The position numbers and the translations under genes were made by a program. The notes beneath the pieces were generated by a model that had not been told where the DNA came from, did no database searches, and saw only the letters and a list, made by a program, of their open reading frames with translations. Shown in pieces: positions 11,085-21,279 of a stretch of DNA of 64,000 bases (the first letter of the stretch is position 1; each line of letters starts with the position of its first letter). This stretch comes from Avena insularis (Eukaryota > Streptophyta > Magnoliopsida > Poales > Poaceae). The DNA lies in the NCBI GenBank assembly GCA_023614405.1, contig CM042687.1, positions 68,492,992 through 68,556,991 of the forward strand, in the 5' to 3' direction.

Positions 11085-12401
11085 CTAGGGTTGGTGTTGC
11101 TCAACCTGCAAGTCATAAAGCACACGTACTTCCTCGATACAGAAAAGATCATTAGGTAGAGGAGCAGGGCAGAGACGTCCAGCTGCAGCAATATGCATAT
11201 AATAAACACCACCTCTCCTAGTGAGCATTCCACAATCCCTTAAAGTAGAGAAACCAACACATCGCTCAGCTTTACCTGCAAATTTATCTAGAATGAGAGT
11301 TTGACTATCAGTTATCTTACCTAGTTGTGCCTCAAGAATCCTTGTTCTTTCTTGGAGGGCCTGCAAATCATTTCTTAAACTAACAGCTTGGTTAGATAAT
11401 TTACCAAGCATAGCATCATGGTTCTCCATAATTTTAACTAGAATATTGTTTTGCTCATTTTGTGAGTCCATAAAAGTTTTAAGAGTTTCTTGGAGACTAC
11501 TATTACTTGATGCCATATTATTATTATAATTACCTGCAGGACTAGAATAATTTTTCTAAAAATTTGGATTATAATTCTTTTTCCAAGTAGGGTTATAATC
11601 ATTACGAGCTATGAAGTCTATTTATTCAATAGTTGGTTCTAGAGTAGCTCTTAACTAGGTTTCCTTACCTTTTACGGCTAATATGAGCTCATCCAACTTA
11701 GCATTGAGCTCTTAATTTTCTTGAGGTGTGACGGAGTTCACCTTCTTCGTGTTTGATCTTTCCACATGCCATTGGGCATGGTTGTCTTGAATATTGTTTA
11801 GCAGCTGCTTTGCTTCGGTAATTTGTTTGCCCATAAATGTTCCTCCAGCTGCAGTATCAAGAATAGACTTAGACACCAGGTTAAGAGCATTATAAAATAA
11901 ATGGAGAATTAACCAATCTTCCATCTTGTCATTGGGACAATTTCTAATGCATTCTTTCATTCTCTCCCATGCAAGCGCTAGTGGCTCACGCTCTTCCTGT
12001 CTAAAACCAGTAATATTAGATATGAGTTGCATAGTCTTTGCAGGTTGAAAGAATTTATTCATAAATAAAGAAGTACATTCCACCTATGATGCAATAGTAT
12101 TTCTAGGCAAAAATAGCAACCATTATTTTTCTCTTCCTCTAAGAGAGAAAAGAAATAGGCACAACTTGACCGCGTCGGGGTTAACATCTTTAATGCGCAT
12201 CATATCACATATTTCAATGAAAGTATTTAAATGCATACTTGCATCTTCAACAGCAGAGCCTCCAAAATGATTCTGCTAAACCAAACTTAAATAATAGGGC
12301 TTAATTTCATAATATTCAGCAACAATTGCTGCCTGAGTAATAGGAGTACGCAAATAATCATTGTTGGGAGTTGCAAACTCCCCTAGCTTCTTTTCAGCCA
12401 T
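11085..12401 (-). pseudogene. gag: Element B gag (broken)
   Basis: Gag-like protein read on the minus strand from an ATG at 12401. It starts MAEKKLGEFATPNNDY, and a capsid-like core follows (HFGGSAVEDASMHLNTF, then REEREPL-type sequence around 12000 with WERMKECIRNCPNDKMEDWL). A helical, probably coiled-coil C-terminal part begins MASSNSSLQETLKTFMDSQ at 11516. In-frame stops (near 12125 and 12090, and before 11516) break it. No CCHC zinc knuckle was seen. Structural role by family; this copy cannot be translated whole. Confidence 0.75.
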
Positions 12402-12576
12402 ACTTCCTATGTTTTTGGATTTTCTTAAACAAGTACTAATGATGATAAAAACAAAAATTAAAAGACAAACTATTTTTTTGGTTTTTCAAATAAAGACTAA
12501 AAGCAAACTAACAAAATTATAAACAAGAATTAAAACTAGCAAGGTTCCTACTAAACTCACCAGGGTGGCTATTGCT

Positions 12577-12594
12577 TCCCCGACAACGGCGCCA
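12577..12594 (-). other. Primer-binding site, tRNA-Asp type (element B)
   Basis: Plus-strand TCCCCGACAACGGCGCCA is the reverse of TGGCGCCGTTGTCGGGGA, 10 bases from the LTR at 12605. It fixes the element's orientation as minus. Confidence 0.85.
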
Positions 12595-12604
12595 GAAAAA
12601 GGGT

Positions 12605-13876
12605 TGATACCTTCGATCCGGATTACAGATGTAGTATAGCTCTTTTTCCCTAGTAGACCTAGGTTTATCGAATCCTCTGGAAGAAGAAAGCAAAGTGAGA
12701 TTACTTAAAAGGACCTTCGAGAGTTTTAGAATTCCTTTTGTGTTTTCACCGGACCAAGAGTTTGCAATCTTTTCATTGTTGTTGTTGATGGAGAGAGAGA
12801 GGGCCTAGGGTCTTCGGGTTTCACCAGCAGCTGTGCAAAACATCTGATGGGAATAATAGATAATAATAAAGTATGCATGTAATCATTAGAGAAAGATAAT
12901 TATATGTGGGCAGTGCATCCATAATTTTTATTGCCTCCACAACCGCTTACAGTAATAACCTACTAGTCTCATCCATAGAAGAAAGAGAACTAATGATATG
13001 CATAGTGATGTCAGAGTTAATCCTAAGTAAATCACTCACATACAGCCATACTACCCCTTCTGTTACTGGGGTTCTCATCCTGCAGATCAGTCATTACTCA
13101 CACTTCCTATATCTGGATCAATCCTCGGGTCTTGGGTACCTGACAAGTCCGTAGATTGAGGCAATATAGGGTACTACAATAATCATGTCATACAAACTAA
13201 TACATGATCCCATCTATGATAAATAACATGCATAAAAAGCTACATGGATAGGCCGAAGCCCTTAGCCCAAGGAGAATTACTCACACATAGAGATGAAATC
13301 AACAATCATAAACATTGTAATAGAGATCATAAGGTTGATAGCAAATAGTCTTACAATGTCGCCAATCGGAGAAGAGATCTACTATTACAAGTGGTGGAAG
13401 ATGGCTATGGTGGTGGAGAAGGGTTTGGAGATTTAGATCTAGATCAATTCCTCTGGCGTGGCGGCTTCTGGTGGCAGGAAGAGTTGAGGTCAAAAAGAAG
13501 CAGAGGCATCCCGTCGCCCGAAGCCTCTTTTTATAGGGGTCCCTTCACGAAAGTTGTTCTGTTTGACCTAATGGAGTTGATGCCAACTATATAGCCAAAA
13601 TAAATTCCCCGCCGTATAGTTGGTCATTAAGTCTCCTGGATCCACTTCACGGCTCCTTGTTTCTTTGACATGTTGGAAATCTCGTATATTTGGCATTTAT
13701 GTAGTGATTCCCGTCATCATACATCATTATGAGCGCAGGGAAAAATAGGAAGTAAGGATTGCATACCCCTTTAATCATTAGGCATTAGTGGCAGGGTTTA
13801 GAGAGATATTTCATCAAATATAGGAATACTATCTAGTTTAAATGCGGACATGGATGGATTTATTTCACAGCCATCA
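12605..13876 (-). repeat. 5' LTR of element B (right copy)
   Basis: 1272 bases, TG...CA ends, followed by the TTAAT duplication. It carries the decayed inverted repeat CAACTATATAGCC (13584-13596) and GCCGTATAGTTGG (13611-13623). One arm has mutated here while the other is intact. Confidence 0.95.
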
Positions 13877-14236
13877 TTAATCCACTTACCATGGTGTAGT
13901 CTGATTTAGTTATTATCCTCTTGCTGTCATGCATGCTTATCAGATGTTCAGAAACTCGTGTGATTTTATTAAGTCTGACACTGTGTTTATGTGAATCTAG
14001 ATCTGGATCTGTCTGACTGTCTCATACATAGTCATATATATATGACTACTATGTACTACATTGTACTGTTGAGCTTTGTTGCTATTTACTCAGATTGAAG
14101 GTGATGTTGCGGAGGGTGAGACTGCTGTGGAGGCTAGTAGATTGCTCATGCCCCCACCAAAAGCGGACATTGTCTACACAATGAGGAAGCGCAAACACAG
14201 TACCCAGGTTGGCACCGACCTCTCTAAGAAGTGGGT
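13877..14236 (+). pseudogene. B3-like host pseudogene, exon between B and C
   Basis: A CAG acceptor at 14091-14093 precedes an open exon 14094-14234 encoding IEGDVAEGETAVEASRLL then PPPKADIVYTMRKRKHSTQ and ending KKW. The codon TGG is followed by GT at 14235-14236, which would be the splice donor. The five bases TGGGT (14232-14236) are duplicated at 17946-17950 around solo LTR C. With C removed, the intron starts GTATAATTTTG at 17949. The sequence before 14091 looks intronic. Confidence 0.45.
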
Positions 14237-17200
14237 TGTAGCACCCCGGGAAAACCACTATTAGAATTCGTCTGTCTATATCTCTATGCATCATCATGAC
14301 ACCATCATGCATATTATTCTTGCCTAAAACTTTTTACTACAAACCGTATATTGTTTTCTACACTAATCCCCTCCCTTTAATTTCAAATAAAAAATCTGGG
14401 TTTGCCAAGTTATTTTAGTTTACTAAAACTACCTGCAAAGTATTTTAAAAATAAAATAGTAAAACAAATATTTTGTTAGGGGAAGGCAGCCAGCCAAGCC
14501 TAGCTGGCCACCTACTATCCAAACCCTAACCCTAGTTTCCCTATACCAAACCCTAGCCCCACCCTCTCTCTCGTCTACTCCTGCCGCCGCCACACAGACA
14601 CACTCACGCGGTACACCCCAACTCGACACGACCCACACACGCACCCTGGACACAACCCTGACTCCACCTATCGCACACACTCACGCACGCGTCGCTGCAC
14701 CCCGTGTCACGCCCTCTCGCGAGACCTTGCTCCCCTTCCCCCTTGTGTCTTCCTTCTTCCACAACCTCCGCCGCCGCCTCCCTGGACCGTCTCCTCGTTG
14801 ACCGGCCTCGGAACCCCGCCATCAGCGCTCCTCATCGCCCTTTTGGCCTCACCCCGTCACCACCCTCCTCTCCCTCGCCTCTCTCGGACATCTCGTCGCC
14901 CTCTGCGTGCCCGTCAGTTCCCCCTCTCTGTTTGCCCCATGGTCGCTCCCTCGACCTTGCCTCCTCCCCGACGACCTCTGCCCTGCCCTCCGCCATGGGC
15001 CCTCATCTGCCAGCGCCCCTCGCCTCCAAGCTCCACCGCCGCCCCACCCTCTGCGAGCCCGCGCCTCCGGCCGCTCGTCTGAACCGCCACCCGCCCAGCG
15101 CCGCCCGGCCGTGGCCCCGTTACCGAGATCGCCTTTCCTGGCCACCTCGCCCCTTCTCCCATGCCGTCGGAGCCTCGCCCGCGTCCCCTCCCCGGCTCGT
15201 CCCCGGCCTCCGGTGCGCATGCATTCCTCAAGTGCTCTGGCCTCGGTTTCTCCAGAGGATGACCATGCAAGTGGCCACCTCCCCTATAGTTTCTCCTTTG
15301 TCTTTTTCCAATGATGCTCCTGTGTGGCTTCCTGTGGCATAAATGTTGAGCTGATCTGTGTCGTTCGTGTGTGGTTGTGAGAAGGTGAGGTGCAGATGAT
15401 GTGAAGTGCTGTGTGCTATCCTGAAGACCATGCTGGTGTAGTAGTGTGGTGTTGACAACTCGGCTACTTTGGCTCCACAAGGATGCTCGAGTCCCTCACG
15501 GACAATCAAGATCGACGCGGACCCAGATGCATCCGATAAACCATCGGTGCCAAACCCGACTCCGTCACCGACACCTGAATCCCCGACCAAGGATTCCAAG
15601 GCCTCCAACATGAACCCGAAGACCGATCAAGTCGAGGCTGAAGCCCGAAACCAAACCCCTCTGAACCCCCAAGTTCGACGAGTTTCTATGTGTGATCCTT
15701 TTTCGAGCCCCTATTTTTATAAATGCTATATATATCTTGTGCATATAAAGTATCCATGCTCACATCACATCACGTGGGTTGGGGGCACTTTGTCAATTCA
15801 CCTCATAATTAAATATGAAGACCGTATGCGGGCGAATCTAGTCTAATATTAGCTCCATTTAAATTTGTGTAGCGAACCACCATATTTTGTCTTGTTATGA
15901 CAACATTTAAATTGCAGGGTATCTAAATAAATTGAAACTTATAATTAATTATTGGGACCCTATTCCGCTTAATATTGCCTAATTGCATCACATATTTGCC
16001 ATACCATGCATCATACCTGATTTTCTACCTAGTATTAAATAGCGCATCGATGTTTCTTCTAGTGCTTTGCTTTTTCACAGATTAGGCCGATGAGTTGATG
16101 CGAGTGTCGACCCGATCTTCGGATGAACCTTCGACAATGTTTTCGGGCGAGCATTCTCTCTCTTTCTACCTATTTTATTTTTATAGTCTTTATTTCCTCC
16201 TATTGATCTATTGCTATCTGTGCTGCGATGCTCTAGTTTTCGTACCCGTGATATCCTTGCAGCCACTATATTGTCTTGAACACCTCCTATTACCTGTTGT
16301 TTGCTAGATAGTTGACCTTGCGTGTCATAATCGCTTGCTCAGGTACTGTTGCGTGTCGTCAAGTACCACAGTTGTTGGAGGAATTCCCCATGCTTTATGG
16401 TGGAGATGATCATGGCTTTAATTACTGTTTAATAACTAATATTGAAAGTAGGTAAATAATGTAGAGGCACCGGTGAGAAATAAATGTTATTTATTTTTTA
16501 ATCATCCACTTGTGTCCCGTAGGACCTCGAGTACTTGACACATGTTCCTTGACTATCGCACTATTTGCATGTGGGACCATGAATCCCCTTAGCCAGAGCT
16601 TGAGTCATAACTTATTTCTTGGGGCCACAAACTAGTTTGGGGATTTATTACTATCATGTACTTATTCCATGCTACTGCTTATTTACTACTGTTGCTTGAG
16701 GAGCATTTACTATTGTACTATTTAGAAATTGTGATACGTTTATGCGGTATCGACAAGCCCAGTCACACTTTCGGGTTTCCAGTCGTTTACAACCATTAAC
16801 ACAAACCTCTAGGTCCGTCTCGGAGCCGGCCAACTTCGTCGCATGTAGCTTAGTGGGGTGGCCCCCTGAAATATTTTATGAATCTTGTGATTGCTTTGTC
16901 GTGATGCCTCGTTGGGTTTTCATTTGATTTTTTCGAGGTTGATCGTGCGTGTGTTGCTATTTGTTCCCCATGCAGGGTAAATCTTTCTGAAAGCCGTGTC
17001 CACGGTTATGGACGACTTGGAGCATAGTATCTCGATCGTAGACAACTATAACTAAATTAGTGTTATAAATTTGACTTTGGAATGACTAGTAATCAACTTC
17101 ACTACAACGGAATGGCTAATAAAAGTACCAACAACTGCTAGAATTGGGATGCCTCATGCTATATGTATCTGACTAGTAAGTATTGCAACTACAACGAAAT

Positions 17201-17945
17201 GGTTAACTAAAAGTAACCACTGCTTATTATATAAGGATGAGTCATGCTACCTATATCTGACTAGTAATTGCTGCAACTTTAATGGAATGATAAAATTGCC
17301 AACTGTGTGAGTTCCTCGGTTGACTTCCTCGATTGGTCTCGAGGGGGAAACACCAGGATGAGTGTGTTTGGTGTTAGTCTTAGGTTGGATCCAAATAGGT
17401 CTTTCTCATCCCCCTCTGATAGCCGTCAATTGTATCAAGTCTCTATAGGTTGTTTAGTGCATGCTGCGCCGCCGCTTTAGTCCACCATACCTATGTAGGC
17501 AAGAGCCGCCAAACTCTATGTCTTGCCGTGTACTGGCCTCAGTACTGACCGCACTCTTTTTTCTTGCCTTTTGTCGGCACCCCTTTTGTTTAAACAGGTT
17601 TTGCGTTCGACGTCGTTAGCAGGGTTACCCTTCCGGCTTGGCCTAGGCAGGGTTATGGATGCCATTGGTTATCCTTCAGGGCTCTTAGCCCCATTTGCAT
17701 CATGTTCGTACTCGAATATCATTTTCAACGTGATTTGGATATTTGTACTGTCTATATGTATTCTTGACTCATGGAGTCGTGTTGTATATATCTATTTCTG
17801 TGGGTTCCATCATGAATTATTCTGTAATGATATTACTTTGTTTTCCACCCAAAATAAAGTGCTTGGTGGGCACCTTTGAATCGTTTTTATGCGAGTTTGG
17901 CAGTAATCGCTAAGACTTTCATAGGGCCGATCCGAGGGTGTTACA
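14237..17945. repeat. Solo LTR C (about 3.7 kb, Ty3/Gypsy type)
   Basis: It begins TGTAGCACCCCGGGAAAACC, ends GGGTGTTACA, and is flanked by TGGGT (14232-14236 and 17946-17950). No internal domain is present, so it is a solo LTR left by recombination between LTRs. The 14480-15240 part is very GC-rich, the rest AT-rich. The start resembles that of LTR H at 61930. Long GC-rich open frames inside it show no protein motif and are not called genes. Confidence 0.9.
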
Positions 17946-18651
17946 TGGGTATAATTTTGAAATACACAATTTCACATGTTATAATTTTCCGTGTTATTGT
18001 TATCAGCTATACTTATCTTTAAGCTCATCATAAGTTCACAAACATCAAAGTGGTTTGCTTTTCAGATAATGATTCCGTCTGATATTATTAGATTTACATG
18101 ATATTTACATAATTTAACCTTTCCACTTAATTTCATTCAGTACCACGCACCAACTGCTCAACCCTTTCTTCTACCGTCCTCTTGTTAAGCTTGTGGATTG
18201 AAAGGGGGCCCTATATGCCCTTCCAAAGGCAGATGGAAGAAAATGGTGCACTGTTACCCTTCACGAAGGTTACCCATGGTATCAAGTATGGATTCCAAGA
18301 AGTTTAGAATGAATTGATGTAATATCTTGTATCTCACTTTTCTTGTTGTCATCTTACTTGTGTATCAATTTTCTCATGAAGGGTATCCCTTGTGTTGCTT
18401 GCCCCAGTATAAACAAGCTATTCGAAAATGACAAGTTTCTAACTCTGTATATCGAAGACCCAAAAGGCTTGCAGAAACTATATGATGTGGATGTCTCCCT
18501 GATGATGGCCACCACCTATTTCGGTGGTCGAGGTTGGTCCGTCCATGAGAATGGTTTGAAGCAGGGGAAGAGGTAGCACCCGATTTTAGCAAACTTGGGA
18601 AGATACTTGCAAGCCATCATACACCTGTTGACCAAAGGGCCAAGAACAGAG
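17946..18651 (+). pseudogene. B3-like host pseudogene, B3-domain exons
   Basis: After the donor at 17949 and an acceptor (TTTCATTCAG, ending 18140), an exon begins at 18141 (NPFFYRPLVKLVD, then KADGRKWCTVTLHEGYPWYQ in one frame, with a stop between). A second exon from 18382 (acceptor ATGAAG) encodes NKLFENDKFLTLYIEDPKGL, LQKLYDVDVSLMM and GGRGWSVHENGLKQG, then ends at 18651 before GTACTA. The pattern L..LYDV.V......F..GWS..V.ENGLKQG fits the second half of a plant B3 DNA-binding domain of the REM type. Two residues seem lost in GWS(..)HENG and a TAG follows. Family assignment is by eye. Confidence 0.45.
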
Positions 18652-19504
18652 GTACTACTAATTAGTTTTCTTCTGTACTCATCACAACCTCTAATGACTT
18701 TCTTGCGATTAACTGTTCTGTACCATTCTCTTCACTAACCGTATGACTCTTACCACTTGTACAGCCCGCTTCCAGAAGTGTGCTAGCATCAAGTTGTTGG
18801 CACCGGCACCGGCCCCAGTTCCTGCAACATCACCTGTTGACCTAAGTAGGAGAAAGAATAGAGGTAGTAACTTTATTTTCTTTTATACTCTAATCACTAT
18901 CTAGAAATGTAAGAACCTATTTTTCTTGTACGCATCTCATATGCCTCTCTGACCACTACCGTAGTCGCCTTACCTCCCCCTAGAAGGTAACCAACATCAA
19001 GCTGCTGGCACCGACACTAACACTGGCACCCGCACCGGCACCAGACCTAGTTCATGCTTCGAAACCTATTGACCGAAGGAGAAATATTGGAGGTATTAGT
19101 AACTTAATTTGCTTGTATAATCATCACATCCTATGATCACTGTGTTGTGAGTAACTATTGGAGTATAAGATTCATTTTCCTTGCGCACATCTCATATGCC
19201 TCTACCATCCTATGATCGACTTACCTACTGCCGGAAGAAATCTAGGATCAAGTTCTTGGCCTTGGTGCGACACACGGTTCGGCTCTTGCACCAGCCCCTC
19301 TTCAATTAACTGCACCGACACCAACTCCTACACCAGCACCAACCCCAGCATAGGCAGCGGCACCATCTCCTGCACTAGTCCTTATTCCTGCACCAGCACC
19401 AGCTACTGCACAAGCCCCATCACAGGCACCGGCGCAAGCTCCTTGTTATATCGTATCCTACACATTTGTCATCTCAAGGTCTCACCGGATTATGTTTGTG
19501 AGTG
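18652..19504 (+). pseudogene. Triplicated exon-intron unit encoding a Pro/Ala-rich linker (B3-like pseudogene)
   Basis: Exons 18765-18863 and 18984-19092 and the block 19235-19504 are copies of one unit. The first two start with a segment giving IKLLAPxx followed by APAPAP runs and end in DRR/DLSRRKNRG before GTA. The third starts KKSRIKFLAL and runs into a longer proline/alanine/threonine stretch. Introns are also similar: CGCATCTCATATGCCTCT in one and CACATCTCATATGCCTCT in the next. The acceptor of the third copy has changed from TAG to CGG, which would block normal splicing. This looks like tandem duplication inside the gene, extending a flexible linker between two B3-like parts. Confidence 0.5.
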
Positions 19505-19599
19505 GTGACCGATAAAATGATCTCAATGTCTTCTCAAGTTTCACATGATTCAGTTCATTGCTCTTATTACTAATGCGTCTATCTCTTGCTTTGACTCAG

Positions 19600-19880
19600 A
19601 AATTGCCTAAGAGTGTCACAAAGCAACTCGAGGCTAGATGAAAGGGCACAATATTCTTCATGATGCAGAGTGAATGAGTGCAAGTCGAGGGATGCTACGC
19701 TTTTAACTGGACTGATCGGCGCTTGGCAACTACTTCTAGGTGGACCAAGTTCTGAAAAGCAGCCAAAATTACCATTGGAAAAATGGTCAAGGTCGATGTA
19801 TCTCGTTGTTCTGAATGCAGCAGTCTGGTCATGCAGTTCCTAGCTGTCTAGCTCTTTGGTCGCATGCTATCGTACTTAAT
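19600..19880 (+). pseudogene. B3-like host pseudogene, last recognisable exon
   Basis: Acceptor TTGACTCAG (ending 19599) precedes KLPKSVTKQLEAR, then KGTIFF, VQVEGCYAFNWTDRRLATT, SRWTKF and KAAKITIGKMVKVDVSRC. This reads like a complete B3 domain (strand, W/Y V, R.W..F..A..I..GK.V.V). Three TGA codons fall in frame at about 19639, 19676 and 19753, and at least two stand where tryptophan would fit, so the gene is dead. It would bind DNA in the nucleus if the assignment is right. Confidence 0.45.
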
Positions 19881-20459
19881 TATGTGGTTGCCTTATCTCC
19901 ATTGATCATATATAGGTGGTAAAAATGTGATAACTTTTTGCTGGATTGGAGCTATGACTAGTACGTACAAGTATGGTATATTTGTATCTATATGAAGGTT
20001 TCCTATATGACCAAGACAAACTATTATGACAATGGTTGTGTTCCATCTTAATATGTGAGGAGGAGGTTGCACAAAAAAAGAAGAATTGATCGTCAGTTTT
20101 GCTTGCTCTAATGATTTGAGCGTGTTTGGAGAAAAGAGCAAACTGATTGTTGGCATTATTTTTAGAACTAAAGCAAGAACTGGTTCCCTCTATACTGCTA
20201 TTGAATTTCAGTGTATGTATTGCTGAATCAATCGTTTTGAAATGCTGCTAAATTGGTCAAGTGCTGCTGAATATTAACTAGGAATCTATTGATATTTTCT
20301 CTTTCTAGTTCTATACTGCTGAATCATTCAAATGCTACTGAATTTGTGAAAAAATTTATCACTGCTACTAGGCTGCTTGCACTAGAGATTTTTCCTGTGT
20401 TTCATCGGAACTGTTGGTTGTGTTTTGGATAGTGATGAGAGGCAGAGAGGGTAAAGATA
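19881..20459. other. AT-rich stretch, nothing identified
   Basis: About 580 bases after the last B3-like exon, with loosely repeated phrases such as CTGCTGAAT (20220-20400). It could be 3' flank of the pseudogene. No coding sequence or element end was found. Confidence 0.4.
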
Positions 20460-20655
20460 CCGTGGCACCCCGGATTTATGGCCCGAGAATACCCGTTATG
20501 CCTGCAATTCACGTTCCCATGATCAGTGAGCCGTGAGCATAACCGACAAGTATCAATATAACATCCATCATTAATGAATACAAGTACTTACACTTATGCC
20601 AGTATGGCAATACAACATCAATAGCGGAAGTCTTCAGGCGTAGAGCTAATGGAAT
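20460..20655. repeat. Fragment of a Gypsy-type LTR start
   Basis: GTGGCACCCCGGATTTATGG at 20462-20481 resembles an LTR start that has lost its first T. The fragment runs directly into the middle of an integrase reading frame at about 20656, so the joint is a rearrangement rather than an insertion with duplication. Confidence 0.4.
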
Positions 20656-21267
20656 GGTGTGGGAGAAAGAAACTTGTTCGGGCCAGAACTAATCAAAGAG
20701 GCTGAAGACAAAGTCAAGCTAGTAAAGGATAGATTAAAGATAGCACAGTCCCGACAGAAGAGCTACGCAGATCCTAAGCATAGAGAAGTCACCTATGAAG
20801 TGGGTGATAGAGCTTATCTTAGAGTGTCACCACTTCGTGGAGTGAAGAGATTTGGAGTCAAAGGAAAATTGGCCCCAAGATATGTTGGACCATTCAAGAT
20901 TCTGAGTTGTAAAGGAGAAGTAGCTTATGAGATTGAATTGCCGGAATCATTGTCTGCCGTTCACAATGTGTTTCATGTGAGTCAGCTAAAGAAATGCCAT
21001 CCAGAGATGGAAGAGACTTCTTTGAAGGATACTATACCTTTGGAGGAGGTCCAATTGGAAAGTGATCTCACCTATGAAGAAAAACCTATCAAGATTCTTG
21101 AGACTGCAGAAAGAGTTACTCAGTCTAAGACTATCAAATTCTACAAAGTTCAATTGAACCATCATTCCGAAGAAGAAGCAACATGGGAAAGAGAGGATGA
21201 ACTTCGGAAAGACCACCCTCACCTATTTGCTAGCCAATACGAATCTCGAGGGCGAGATTCACCTTAA
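20656..21267 (+). pseudogene. pol: Element D: C-terminal integrase with chromodomain (Ty3/Gypsy chromovirus)
   Basis: The last 200 residues of a chromovirus Pol. Seen in order: FGPELIKEAEDKVK and AQSRQKSYADPKHREVTYEV (integrase C-terminal region), GDRAYLRVSPLRGVKRFGVK, GKLAPRYVGPFKIL and VAYEIELPESLSAVHNVFHV (the SH3-like GPF/Y module), then a chromodomain-like end, KPIKILETAERVTQSKTIKF and WEREDELRKDHPHLF. It ends at TAA in 21265-21267. In the family this domain steers integration to marked chromatin. The fragment itself is open but lacks the zinc finger and catalytic core, and begins abruptly at 20656. Confidence 0.9.
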
Positions 21268-21276
21268 GGGGGTTAG
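21266..21276 (+). other. Polypurine tract of element D
   Basis: AAGGGGGTTAG lies just before the LTR start TGTAACATCCC at 21280 and overlaps the integrase stop codon. Such tracts prime plus-strand DNA synthesis. Confidence 0.75.
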
Positions 21277-21279
21277 ATT

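Larger units (their letters stand above)
8112..13876 (-). mobile_element. Element B: complete Athila-like, gag-only LTR retrotransposon
   Basis: Two similar LTRs (8112-9377 and 12605-13876), each beginning TGATA and ending CATCA on the plus strand, flank 3.2 kb. Target-site duplications TTAAT lie at 8107-8111 and 13877-13881. A tRNA-Asp primer site beside the right LTR and a polypurine tract beside the left LTR show it reads on the minus strand. Inside, only Gag-type sequence is recognisable; no protease, RT, RNase H or integrase motif is seen on either strand. It is therefore non-autonomous and would have needed enzymes in trans from a related family. It inserted into the B3-like pseudogene. 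Confidence 0.95.

Noticed and set aside
14704..15342. Long open frames rich in Pro, Arg and Ser on both strands of the GC-rich part of LTR C
   Set aside because: They overlap on both strands, have no known motif, and lie inside a solo LTR with intact duplications. High GC content alone opens these frames.
7553..20100. CACTA DNA transposon as explanation for the pieces between A, B and C
   Set aside because: No CACTA ends, no transposase motif and no 3-base duplications were found; splice-site and B3-like patterns fit a host gene better, though not strongly.
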